Position numbers and translations under genes: made by a program. Below, piece by piece: positions 52,671 to 60,814 of a DNA stretch of 64,000 nt; positions within the stretch are counted from its first letter, which is position 1, and each line of letters begins with the position of its first letter. The DNA comes from Vibrio thalassae (GTDB lineage: Bacteria > Pseudomonadota > Gammaproteobacteria > Enterobacterales > Vibrionaceae), in assembly GCF_900089835.1 (NCBI RefSeq), contig NZ_OANU01000002.1, forward strand, positions 62,001 to 126,000, given 5' to 3'. The notes beneath the pieces were generated by a model. It had not been told where the DNA came from. It did not search any database and was given only the letters and a program-made list of their open reading frames with translations.

Positions 52671-53621
52671 TTACTCGGCGTTTGCGTTAACAAGCCAATC
52701 ATCAAGCACTTGCTTCAATTTATCTAATTGCTCTTGATGTTTTGCTTGATTCTTTGCCAATTTGTTTATGTTCTGCAACTTCCAACGAATCGCTGGCAAG
52801 TCTGCTGCATTAGGATAGTCAAACAATGCCCAGTCAGGTTGCCCTCTTTTGAATGACATAAGGAAAGCATAATCCCTTTCTGTGAAATGTTTTTGCAGCG
52901 AAGTTAACATCATAGGCCTAACAGAAGCTAAGTCTTCGCATTCAACTTTTTCAAAAGTCATTCCATCAAATTCTGCCTGAAATTTCTCATTCAGCGGCTG
53001 CCAGTTTGGCGACATGACTTCATTAATAGGCCGAGGATGACTTAATGTATAGGTTAAAAAACCCACTAAAATCTCTCTCGAAACCCCTTCACTGCCAAGT
53101 AACATACGCACATCAAATAAGTCGCGAGGATGTTGGCGATCCATTGCAGCACACAATTTCCCACCATACAGATCGGGAAGACTGACTACCTGAATCTCAG
53201 CATAACCAAACTCGTATTCAACAGACTCTTGAACTGCCATTATTTCTGCACTATGCAATGTACCTCTGGCGACGGGCGACACTTCAATTTTGATCGTCGC
53301 AACCGGACTTGATACAACTATTCTCAGTTCATCAGCTTTATTATCCTGAAATGCCGCTCTGATATCTGGTTGAGTATTGATTCTGTCTGTAATGCGCTGC
53401 AATGCAGCCCTGACATTAATCAAAGCCTCATCTCTTGGTTCAAGTGGAAGATAAGCAAGATCAATATCTACAGATAACCGAGGAAAATCTCTCACAAATA
53501 AATTAATGGCGGTGCCACCTTTAAGTGCAAAAACCGTCTCTGTTGCTACCACAGGCAGCATTCTTATGAGCAAAGAAACCTGTTTGTAATATGGGCTATC
53601 TTTATCCATTATGTTGTTCAC
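52671..53621 (-). CDS. mosT: MosT, AbiEii-type nucleotidyltransferase toxin
   Basis: A 316-residue DUF1814/AbiEii protein. The nucleotidyltransferase core is FALKGGTAINLFVRDFPRLSVDIDLAYL (G-G-T then D-X-D); the later DLYGGKLCAAMDRQHPRDLFDV segment is also diagnostic. Its start overlaps the mosA stop by 20 bases. In SXT the pair MosT/MosA stabilises the element by killing or inhibiting cells that lose it. It occupies the traA-dsbC hotspot, as in SXT. Confidence 0.92.
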   Translation of the reverse strand: MNNIMDKDSPYYKQVSLLIRMLPVVATETVFALKGGTAINLFVRDFPRLSVDIDLAYLPLEPRDEALINVRAALQRITDRINTQPDIRAAFQDNKADELRIVVSSPVATIKIEVSPVARGTLHSAEIMAVQESVEYEFGYAEIQVVSLPDLYGGKLCAAMDRQHPRDLFDVRMLLGSEGVSREILVGFLTYTLSHPRPINEVMSPNWQPLNEKFQAEFDGMTFEKVECEDLASVRPMMLTSLQKHFTERDYAFLMSFKRGQPDWALFDYPNAADLPAIRWKLQNINKLAKNQAKHQEQLDKLKQVLDDWLVNANAE

Positions 53622-54393
53622 CTTTTTTGACGCTTAATATCTCTGGCACTGTGATTTGATATCGCTCATCAAAACGTCCTTTTTCGACAACCTGCCGCTT
53701 TCCTGCCCCCAATTTAATTCTTGTTTCATCTATGCGATTGACCCACTGGTGATCGTAGTATCGACCCAGAAATAGAAATATTCGGTTTGCCTGAACAGAG
53801 CTGCTTCGTTCAAGAATATCTTGTACTTTTCTAGGGCTAAGATTGACTAAACCCTGAAATAATTCTGCGACATGCTCAAATGAAATCAGCTTTCCAATCG
53901 CATCTACCACTTCATAGGCAGCAAGTTCTGCACAGCTGACAGTGAGTTCTTTCTCTTTAACCGTGATCCTTTTCAAATCTTTCTCGGGATTCACTTCAAG
54001 CTTATGGTTTCCACAGTAAAACCAATTCTGATAAGGGAATTCACGAAACCATTTCGGTAAGGACGACTTGTTTTTAACGCAAATCCAAACTTGCTCTTTG
54101 TTCAGCTGTAAATAGTGACTCAGTCCTTGGTGAGTTAAGCTGCTCAGTCCAGCCAAATGAACTGGAACGCCCAATTGCACATCCAATGCTTGAATGGCAT
54201 CAACCCAAGTTGGCTTTATATCGCCCTGCGCATTTGGACGATAGTACACACCAGAACTAAGCTTCTTCAGCCAACCGTTCTGCGCGTACTTTTGAGCCAA
54301 CGAGTAGCTCACGCCGTTTTCAGTCAGCCATTGCTGAAGTACTAGCGCACCAGGAGAAGTATGAGCAACAAGCCAGTTTATTTTAGATGACAT
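53602..54393 (-). CDS. mosA: MosA, AbiEi-type antitoxin
   Basis: About 263 residues from ATG 54393; an in-frame ATG at 54435 lacks a ribosome-binding site. The AbiEi N-terminal winged helix is visible (YSLAQKYAQNGWLKKLSSGVYYRPN), followed by the DUF4095-type body. AbiEi antitoxins bind repeats in their own promoter; two 19-bp direct repeats flank the promoter here. Confidence 0.9.
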   Translation of the reverse strand: MSSKINWLVAHTSPGALVLQQWLTENGVSYSLAQKYAQNGWLKKLSSGVYYRPNAQGDIKPTWVDAIQALDVQLGVPVHLAGLSSLTHQGLSHYLQLNKEQVWICVKNKSSLPKWFREFPYQNWFYCGNHKLEVNPEKDLKRITVKEKELTVSCAELAAYEVVDAIGKLISFEHVAELFQGLVNLSPRKVQDILERSSSVQANRIFLFLGRYYDHQWVNRIDETRIKLGAGKRQVVEKGRFDERYQITVPEILSVKKGEQHNG

Positions 54394-54473
54394 TTTAACA
54401 CCCAAAGTATGAATATCACGAACAGTATAAACCATATAGTTTATTATGATAGGAATTTTAACACCTTAGGTAT
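54392..54473. promoter_or_regulatory. Two 19-bp direct repeats at the mosA promoter
   Basis: ATTTTAACACCCAAAGTAT (54392-54410) and ATTTTAACACCTTAGGTAT (54455-54473) differ at three positions and are 63 bp (six helical turns) apart. The first covers the mosA start codon. A GGTAT...ATACC dyad overlaps the outer copy. Probable MosA operators. Confidence 0.6.
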
Positions 54474-54529
54474 TAATATACCAAATAATGTAAACCAAGT
54501 TCGTTAATGTGGCGTCGCTGAAATGAAAA

Positions 54530-54570
54530 GGTCTACACAACATCACCAATAACCCGATGTTGTGTAGACC
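54530..54570 (-). terminator. Long perfect stem downstream of traA
   Basis: A 15-bp perfect stem (GGTCTACACAACATC with its complement) with an 11-base loop, followed by TTTT in the leftward direction. It probably ends the traL-to-traA transcript and isolates mosA. Confidence 0.7.
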
Positions 54571-54613
54571 TAAGTTTGATTGCCTTAAGTGAACTGCCTA
54601 ATATGGCTCACAT

Positions 54614-55000
54614 TCAGGTGCCCAGTAAGACGGCGCTGATTGCTGGAACTGTTGTGCCAATGACTTCTTGAGTGCTGGCAACAACAGGTAAAGTTGCAGA
54701 CATAACACTTTCAACGACTGTTGGCGTATTGTAGAGACCCATACCGCCACCAATGCCCAAGGCAAAAGCCATCAAGCTTTGGCGAGCGATACCGCCCACA
54801 ATACCCACCAGAACCATGGCTCCCGCTACGATCCGTCCCAAAGTACCTTGGGTCCAATCTTTTAGGGTATCCCACACATCAGTGAAAGCATCACCACCGG
54901 TGCCCGCAAATGAGGGCTCCGAAATCATTAACGCCATCAAACCAAGCGCACCAATGGTCATTAGGCGCTGAGTTTGAATGGTGCGAACTGCATTTGTCAT
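54614..55000 (-). CDS. traA: TraA, pilin precursor
   Basis: A 128-residue protein with a long signal segment and two hydrophobic helices (LGRIVAGAMVLVGIVGGIA and LMAFALGIGGGMGLY), the pattern of F-like prepilins after cleavage near SFAGTGG. It overlaps traV by four bases, and is the last gene of the traL-E-K-B-V-A operon. Confidence 0.9.
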   Translation of the reverse strand: MTNAVRTIQTQRLMTIGALGLMALMISEPSFAGTGGDAFTDVWDTLKDWTQGTLGRIVAGAMVLVGIVGGIARQSLMAFALGIGGGMGLYNTPTVVESVMSATLPVVASTQEVIGTTVPAISAVLLGT

Positions 55001-55569
55001 TCGTTAGTTTCTCCGTAGATACTCAAGTTATCGCGCCTACCATCAGCTCCCGCTGAGGTTGAATCGCTCTGAGTCTGAAGTGGACGTAGCACAGGCGAAA
55101 CCGTTCGAGGTGCTGACACCCCAATATCCCACCGGCGCGGTTCAATTTCGGTAAACACGTAGCTGGATAAATTCAGATCTCCACGGTCATCCTCCCAAGG
55201 CGCAATCCAAATTCGCATCACCCTTGAAGGAATGCGAATAGGTGCAGATTGCTGCGTCTCAGGTAATGCTGGATGGCTCAGCAGTCCTGTCTCTAAATCA
55301 GATTGTGAATACCCAGAGGGAGAACCAATTCGAGTCGCCACAGCATCAATCGTCTTGGGTGCAGCGCCATTACTGGTAAGCTCATAGACTTCTCGAGCGG
55401 ATAAACAGCGCACACCGTCAGGCATACCTGGGCATCCATATTCACTACTCCCAAGACCCAATGAACTACAGCCAGACAATAAGGTTGAGCCGACTGCCAA
55501 TAAAAGTAATCCAGCTTTAGACCACTGTTTTGACTGGTGCTTTGGGTTGTTCTGCATTGATGTCGTCAT
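54997..55569 (-). CDS. traV: TraV, outer-membrane lipoprotein of the transfer channel
   Basis: 190 residues from ATG 55569 (GGAGAG upstream). A signal peptide ends in the lipobox LLSGC, followed by SEYGCPGMPDGVRCLSAREVYELT, typical of TraV. An in-frame ATG at 55647 also has a strong GGGGGAGG and overlaps the traB stop, but would put the lipobox about 60 residues in. TraV anchors TraK in the outer membrane. Confidence 0.85.
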   Translation of the reverse strand: MTTSMQNNPKHQSKQWSKAGLLLLAVGSTLLSGCSSLGLGSSEYGCPGMPDGVRCLSAREVYELTSNGAAPKTIDAVATRIGSPSGYSQSDLETGLLSHPALPETQQSAPIRIPSRVMRIWIAPWEDDRGDLNLSSYVFTEIEPRRWDIGVSAPRTVSPVLRPLQTQSDSTSAGADGRRDNLSIYGETNE

Positions 55570-55643
55570 GGTTAACTCTCCTCTGGATACACATCTTATT
55601 GTCTGAAACGGACTTCGATCGGTTAGCAACATGCAGGATTTTT

Positions 55644-56933
55644 TCATCTTCTTGCACCTCCCCCTTGCGAAGTGGCCAACGACAACGAGGCCCCACGAGT
55701 GACTATGACTTCAATTTTCCTTGCAGCGTCTACCTCTATGACTGGGAACATATTTTCAGCCATGTCCAAATAGAACTTGGCCACTCGATCCAATGCTTTA
55801 CCGGTGCCTTTAATCGCAGCGCCTTGTAATGCTTCTTGGCTCATGACTTGCTGGTACAGCTGAGTATCACCGGCATTACCCGTCTGAATCGTCGGAACAG
55901 GATTTACATCAAATGCGCCAGCCAAGCCCTGAAGGAATCCGGCCATCATCGATTTGGCCACCAGCTGGCCTTGTTTCGACACTAATCGGCCACGAATACC
56001 GGCTTTGCCATCTTCACCCACAGCATAAGAATCCAGTCGCGTTTCAATGACGCCACCATCTTCTCTCACACATGAAATGGTCTCGCCTCGCAAATAAGCA
56101 CGCTCAGAGCTCAAATCACCGTAACCTGCGGCGATCAAGAAACACTCTTTGATATCCGCTCTAAATCGGTTAGGTAAAATGGCTTCCTTTTGAATCCTCA
56201 GCAATGCAGGAAAAGGCTCGCGTCTTGCGGACTCGTGAGTAGGAGCATCCAAACCTGTGATCAAAGTACCTGAGATGATGCTGCCCGCCGGTAGATACAA
56301 AGGCGGCGCTTCTTGCACAACAACCTCTGGTTCAGCAACCACTTCAGGCTCAATCATACGAATCGTGATTGGCGGCAATGGAACATCTCGTGCTCGTGTA
56401 CCGTGGCCATTGGCTGGCTGCTGATAGAGCGGATCAGGCAGCGGCGCATTGGCAAAATAGTCGTCTGGGTTAGACGGCAGAGGCTTTTCGTCTTTGGGTA
56501 ATTCCATGGCAGATAAAGGCACTTCAAAACGGCTATTTGTGCCTTCAACTGCTGCATCACCTCCTGCGCGAACATCATCAAGTTCCGCTCTAAGGCGGGC
56601 CAGCTCCGCATTGACCTCACTTGGTATAGAAGGCGAACCTGGGCTTAGCCGTCCTGAATCGACGTCACGACGCAAGCGCTCAACTTCACGACGTAACTGT
56701 TCATTGCGCTCACTAAGTAGTTTTACGTTCGCAGCCAAACTATCGACCCCAACATCACGAGTATTGGTATCCGTAAGAATGTGCCGGATTGTTTCCTGCC
56801 GGTTCCGACTACTTGAGCCATCGTCAGGATTAGGTGAAAACACCATCACCATAAGGATGAGACCACCAGCAATACCAGCAACCGATAGACCCCGCTTCAT
56901 GTTCGGGCTCATTTGTTCCCATTGTGCTTTCAT
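55644..56933 (-). CDS. traB: TraB, VirB10-like envelope-spanning protein
   Basis: A 429-residue protein with one N-terminal membrane helix (GLSVAGIAGGLILMVMVF), a coiled-coil segment (LLSERNEQLRREVERLRRDV), a Pro-rich stretch and a C-terminal VirB10-like beta domain (LPAGSIISGTLITGLDAPT, LPNRFRADIKECFLIAAGYGDLSSERAYLRGETISC). It links inner and outer membrane complexes. It is three bases after traK. Confidence 0.95.
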   Translation of the reverse strand: MKAQWEQMSPNMKRGLSVAGIAGGLILMVMVFSPNPDDGSSSRNRQETIRHILTDTNTRDVGVDSLAANVKLLSERNEQLRREVERLRRDVDSGRLSPGSPSIPSEVNAELARLRAELDDVRAGGDAAVEGTNSRFEVPLSAMELPKDEKPLPSNPDDYFANAPLPDPLYQQPANGHGTRARDVPLPPITIRMIEPEVVAEPEVVVQEAPPLYLPAGSIISGTLITGLDAPTHESARREPFPALLRIQKEAILPNRFRADIKECFLIAAGYGDLSSERAYLRGETISCVREDGGVIETRLDSYAVGEDGKAGIRGRLVSKQGQLVAKSMMAGFLQGLAGAFDVNPVPTIQTGNAGDTQLYQQVMSQEALQGAAIKGTGKALDRVAKFYLDMAENMFPVIEVDAARKIEVIVTRGASLSLATSQGGGARR

Positions 56934-56935
56934 CG

Positions 56936-57835
56936 TTACTTACCTCCCACAAGAAGCGAAGGTCGCTGACTTTCCACTGGTTCTTCACGATGATTGCGAA
57001 CAACCACATACAACTCAGTCTTTTCACTCGGCAACAAGATATTGCGAGGCCAGTAGGCGCTTGCCACTATATCTGGTGCATGACAGGCTATTTCACTGGC
57101 TTCTATCGGCTCATCGGCAAAGCTTTCAACCAGTCCTACATAGACGGTGAAGTAATGTCCCGTCACAATTTGCCCCTGCTTAAAACCAAACTTTAAGCCA
57201 GGCTGAAAACATTTCGGGCTTGTGTCAGTTTGGCCAGCTAAACGGATGTCATAGCCTTGTGGTAACTCATTTAGTGCAAGGCGTCTGAGTAAATCACGTA
57301 AGCTATCGACGTATGGCTGAGCCGTTTCCCAAGTGGCGGCTTTGCGGTTCACGACGCCCTTAATAGGCCACTGCTGACCATCAATAGCTAAGGTGATTTC
57401 ACGCGGTGGAATACGACGAGGTACTAAGGTGACAGATAATGCGGGCGCTTCCTGACCAGGCGGAGTGATGTAAAGTGAAACCGGTGATTCTTTGTCCGTG
57501 GCCACATATACAACATTCCCCTTGATTTGCGTCTGAGCATCACTGGTTGTTCTCACCTGAGGCGATTCAAACGGCGTCACAATCCGATTCAGATGCCCAA
57601 GAGCTACAGGGATCAGTTCATTAACCCCCGGTGTCATCAGTAACGTTGTTGGCACATCCGTTGAAACCGGATTGGTTTGAACAGGTGGATTTGCAGTAGC
57701 AGACTGCTTCATCACACTGGCTGGCACAATCGGCAATTCCACGTCTGCATACGACGCTTGAGATAACAGGACGCCACTCAAGCTCATTGCGATTAAGCTT
57801 GGTGTCATCCATCGACTAATTTTGGTTCGCATCAT
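56936..57835 (-). CDS. traK: TraK, VirB9-like secretin-type protein
   Basis: A 299-residue protein with a signal peptide (after SYA). The periplasmic beta domain has RIVTPFESPQVRTTSD and LVPRRIPPREITL, then ELYVVVRN. It forms the outer-membrane core with TraV and TraB. It overlaps traE by 20 bases. Confidence 0.92.
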   Translation of the reverse strand: MMRTKISRWMTPSLIAMSLSGVLLSQASYADVELPIVPASVMKQSATANPPVQTNPVSTDVPTTLLMTPGVNELIPVALGHLNRIVTPFESPQVRTTSDAQTQIKGNVVYVATDKESPVSLYITPPGQEAPALSVTLVPRRIPPREITLAIDGQQWPIKGVVNRKAATWETAQPYVDSLRDLLRRLALNELPQGYDIRLAGQTDTSPKCFQPGLKFGFKQGQIVTGHYFTVYVGLVESFADEPIEASEIACHAPDIVASAYWPRNILLPSEKTELYVVVRNHREEPVESQRPSLLVGGK

Positions 57836-58442
57836 TCACCCTCCGGTTTTGCTCTTGGGTCAACTTTTCACGAACTCGCTTCGTTCTAGCTTGCCCCTCA
57901 TACGTATCCATCCAATTGAGTTTTGGACGGTATTGCTCAATATCGATGTCAAACTCATAGGTGCGAGTTTGGCGCTGTTCATCTCCAGATGGTCCAGAGA
58001 CCAAGGAATAACCGGTCACAAAGACATGGCCGGTTTCATACTCATACTCCACTTGTCTGGGTTGGAATTTGAGCGTGACTCGGTCTTCACGGATCTGTCT
58101 TGCCTGAATCTCCAGTGCATCGACCACTTGCTGGTACACCGCAGGTGAAAGTAGCGGCTCGATAGCAACCCGGATAAAGGACACATTGCCCGGCGTCACG
58201 TTGCCCATAAGCTCAGCCAGGTAGAGTCCCCAAGATTCCAGGTAAGGCTGAGTGGCCTGGTTTCGTGACACTTCAGCCGTTTCAGTCAAGGTTGGTGGTT
58301 GAATGGCCACCACGGTATTGCGAGAAAATGCCGCTACCGCAAGCAGCAAATTAGATAGCACCAGCACCGCAATCAGAAACCGTTGCCATCGGTTCTCTAA
58401 TTGCGTGCCTTGCCATGATTTTAAAAACACGTCGAACTTCAC
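57816..58442 (-). CDS. traE: TraE, VirB5-like/inner-membrane pilus assembly protein
   Basis: A 208-residue protein with one N-terminal membrane helix (FLIAVLVLSNLLLAVAAF) and a periplasmic domain with YLESWGLYLAELMGNVTPGNVSFI and VTLKFQPRQVEYEYETGHVFVTGY, the TraE family pattern. It overlaps traL by four bases. Confidence 0.93.
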   Translation of the reverse strand: MKFDVFLKSWQGTQLENRWQRFLIAVLVLSNLLLAVAAFSRNTVVAIQPPTLTETAEVSRNQATQPYLESWGLYLAELMGNVTPGNVSFIRVAIEPLLSPAVYQQVVDALEIQARQIREDRVTLKFQPRQVEYEYETGHVFVTGYSLVSGPSGDEQRQTRTYEFDIDIEQYRPKLNWMDTYEGQARTKRVREKLTQEQNRRVNDANQN

Positions 58443-58720
58443 GGCAGATAGCTCCTGATAAATGGGTTAGGGATCGTCTTGGCTTTGGTTGGCAACAGTC
58501 CGGCCCAGTAGATGGCGTGAAGAATAAAACCATCTGGGCGACCATCACGAAAACGCCGATAGAGCTTGGTTGTCACCAACCCCAACAGGCATAAAACCAA
58601 GGCATTACCGGTAAAAATGCCGATCACTAGCCCCAACAGAATGGGAGCCATCTCATCAGCACTCCAAAGCAGGAAGTGCGGCGGGTCATCGATATAGGAT
58701 GGAATATTCACAGGTTCCAT
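58439..58720 (-). CDS. traL: TraL, small inner-membrane pilus assembly protein
   Basis: 93 residues from ATG 58720 (GAGGAG upstream; the GTG two codons earlier is less likely). PSYIDDPPHFLLWSADEMAPILLG followed by two membrane helices is the TraL (VirB3-like) signature. It is the first gene of the leftward traL-E-K-B-V-A operon and borders a cargo hotspot. Confidence 0.93.
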   Translation of the reverse strand: MEPVNIPSYIDDPPHFLLWSADEMAPILLGLVIGIFTGNALVLCLLGLVTTKLYRRFRDGRPDGFILHAIYWAGLLPTKAKTIPNPFIRSYLP

Positions 58721-59008
58721 AGTCACTCCTCGTTGTTTGAATTGAGAAGTGAAGAATGCCTCGGGATTGGCAGCTTCAGTGGTCAGCTAGATGCCGAATT
58801 CTTGAAGGTTTTGAGGGTTCTACTCAGACAATACTAACAATTGATCTTTTTGATGCGGTTGATATGATGAGGATATTGGTCGTGTCGAGACCAGCTGCCC
58901 ACTTTAGCAAACCCGGACGGGACGACATGCATATCAAATTTATTTTTTGCTTAGGTTTTTTCTGCGACCTCGGCAGTGGGCACCGTATTCGCTAATAGGA
59001 GAAACTCA

Positions 59009-59596
59009 ATGCAAATTATTAAAATCATTTCCTCTGACACGGTTGAACGTTTAAAGCAAAAAGCACGAAAGCTTAAACGTGAAAAATCCATTACACACAC
59101 TCAAGCACTCGATGAAATTGCAGTATCTGCTGGTTTTAATCATTGGCATCAGGTTGTACAAGCTAATGACGTACTGAAACCATCAGAGGTGGCATTATCT
59201 TCTGGATGTGTCATGGCTTTTGATGTCAAAGATGGTATGGATGTCGATACCAGTGATGGGGTTTTAATTGAAGACCACTTATTGGAGATGCTTACTGAAA
59301 AGCAGCTATTTGAAACTTATGCCAATTCCCCTGATGAGGACGACGAACAAAACAGGCCGCTAAAAGAAACGCTATCGGATTCAGAGCTTCATGAGTATTT
59401 TCGAGATTATTGCTCATTCATGTACTTTCGTCTTGCCGAGCCTCATGCAAACAAACCGTTAAAAGAAGTATTGGCTCTTATACGACAGTACTCTTTTTGG
59501 ATGCCTCAATATATTTGGCTTCAAGGCCACCTTATTGATACTTACCATTTGCCTGCTGAAGACGAGAACGGCAATACCGTAGGCGTCAGGTTTTAG
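59009..59596 (+). CDS. Hotspot cargo protein with GF-W helical module
   Basis: 195 residues from ATG 59009 (TAGGAGA upstream). The first 65 residues (LKREKSITHTQALDEIAVSAGFNHWHQVV) match the short helical module I associate with the glyoxalase-related protein family and with other plasmid cargo. The rest is acidic and unassigned. It is opposed to its neighbours and lies in the hotspot upstream of traL. The upstream 58721-59008 holds its promoter and that of traL. Confidence 0.65.
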   Translation: MQIIKIISSDTVERLKQKARKLKREKSITHTQALDEIAVSAGFNHWHQVVQANDVLKPSEVALSSGCVMAFDVKDGMDVDTSDGVLIEDHLLEMLTEKQLFETYANSPDEDDEQNRPLKETLSDSELHEYFRDYCSFMYFRLAEPHANKPLKEVLALIRQYSFWMPQYIWLQGHLIDTYHLPAEDENGNTVGVRF

Positions 59597-59622
59597 CTCT
59601 ACAAGATGAGGCCTAACTGGCC

Positions 59623-60258
59623 TCATATCTTCTTCTGCAAGTTACTTAACGCCAACCCCGCCATTAATGCTAAACCGATGATCAGCGACGGTAGCACCAC
59701 CGGTGGAATGGCCAGCGGGGCGAACAATCCCATAAACAGCAAAATGACACCTGAGCCCAGGATAATCATGCTGTAGCGGTGAATGATAGGGCTCGAAAAA
59801 TCAAAGGTTGTCTTCTTAATCTTCCAGGTCATCAAGCCGTCCCACAACGCCGGTAACATGAGAATAAGCGCAAAGGGCAACCAGACCATCAGTAAAGCAA
59901 ATCGAGTGAACACTTGGTACAACACATCAAAAAATGCCTGAATACGGTCTTCTACCCAGACAAACCAAAAGCCTCCCATGTTCTCCATCCCTTTAGAGCG
60001 CAGTCGCTGCTCTTCAGTGGGGATCAGAAAATCACGCACAGATTGCTCCATCTGCGTATCCACAACCCATGATTGATACCAGCCATGGCTAGTTTGACCA
60101 ATCCAATAGCTCGTTTTTGCGCCCAATTGATTTTGGATCATCTGCTTCTCTTTACTAATGACCCGGCCAGTCCAATCACCGGGCACTAACACGCCAATGG
60201 CAATAATCTCCAGCATCAGTGCCAGACACAGCAGCCAAACCGACTTATGCTTGCTCAT
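59623..60258 (-). CDS. Conserved ICE membrane protein (TIGR03747/s043 type)
   Basis: 211 residues from ATG 60258 (GAGGATA upstream). Four membrane segments: one near the N-terminus, one at ALLMVWLPFALILMLPALW and two near the C-terminus. The periplasmic part has WIGQTSHGWYQSWVVD. This is the ICE membrane family found next to traD in SXT; in other systems it is suggested to help couple TraD to the channel. It overlaps traJ by 14 bases. Confidence 0.8.
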   Translation of the reverse strand: MSKHKSVWLLCLALMLEIIAIGVLVPGDWTGRVISKEKQMIQNQLGAKTSYWIGQTSHGWYQSWVVDTQMEQSVRDFLIPTEEQRLRSKGMENMGGFWFVWVEDRIQAFFDVLYQVFTRFALLMVWLPFALILMLPALWDGLMTWKIKKTTFDFSSPIIHRYSMIILGSGVILLFMGLFAPLAIPPVVLPSLIIGLALMAGLALSNLQKKI

Positions 60259-60805
60259 GCCAAATATCCTCTTCGACTCGCGCCAGCATGGCTGCAACGG
60301 TTGGCGTCATAATCCGGGCTTTGATCACTTGTTGAAGCCGCTTTGTCGTCGTATGACCGCTGACATAACGCACTTCGATGCGTCCTTCAGCCAGATACGC
60401 CATCCGATTAGGACGATTACGAATCCAGGAGTAGAAATACACACCATCTACGGCGGCCCACTCGAAATGGTCAGGATCACGCAGGCGAATCCCCGTTAAA
60501 GCACTGGCGGCAGTCCAGGTCAGTGCCTCAATGAAATGCCAAAGGCGTACACTATCATCATCACAACTGACTTCTTCATAACTGCCCAAACCATTACACA
60601 GACACAAATCAAAGATGGAATGGCCATCTAACGTGAACGCATCCGTTAAGTAGTCCGCCAAGCAATACACCGAGGCCAAAGCATGAGGCCAGTCGGTTTC
60701 AAGCAGTCTTAAGGTTTCCTTGAACTGGGGGTTATGTTGCTGCCACTGAGCGAGCATTTCTTTACTGGTAAGTGTTGTCATTTTCAGACAGACAGAATGA
60801 TGCAT
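60245..60805 (-). CDS. traJ: TraJ/orfJ-like conjugative transfer protein
   Basis: A 186-residue soluble protein, ATG 60805 with AAGGAG upstream. Distinct segments are LRLLETDWPHALASVYCLADYLTDAF and LCNGLGSYEEVSCDDDSVRLWHFIEALTW. Its position directly after traD matches SXT traJ. The exact role is unknown. Confidence 0.65.
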   Translation of the reverse strand: MHHSVCLKMTTLTSKEMLAQWQQHNPQFKETLRLLETDWPHALASVYCLADYLTDAFTLDGHSIFDLCLCNGLGSYEEVSCDDDSVRLWHFIEALTWTAASALTGIRLRDPDHFEWAAVDGVYFYSWIRNRPNRMAYLAEGRIEVRYVSGHTTTKRLQQVIKARIMTPTVAAMLARVEEDIWHEQA

Positions 60806-60814
60806 ACAGACTCC

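Noticed and set aside
58756..58995. 79-codon rightward ORF before the 59009 gene
   Set aside because: No ribosome-binding site; it ends inside the promoter region of the real cargo gene and has no family resemblance.
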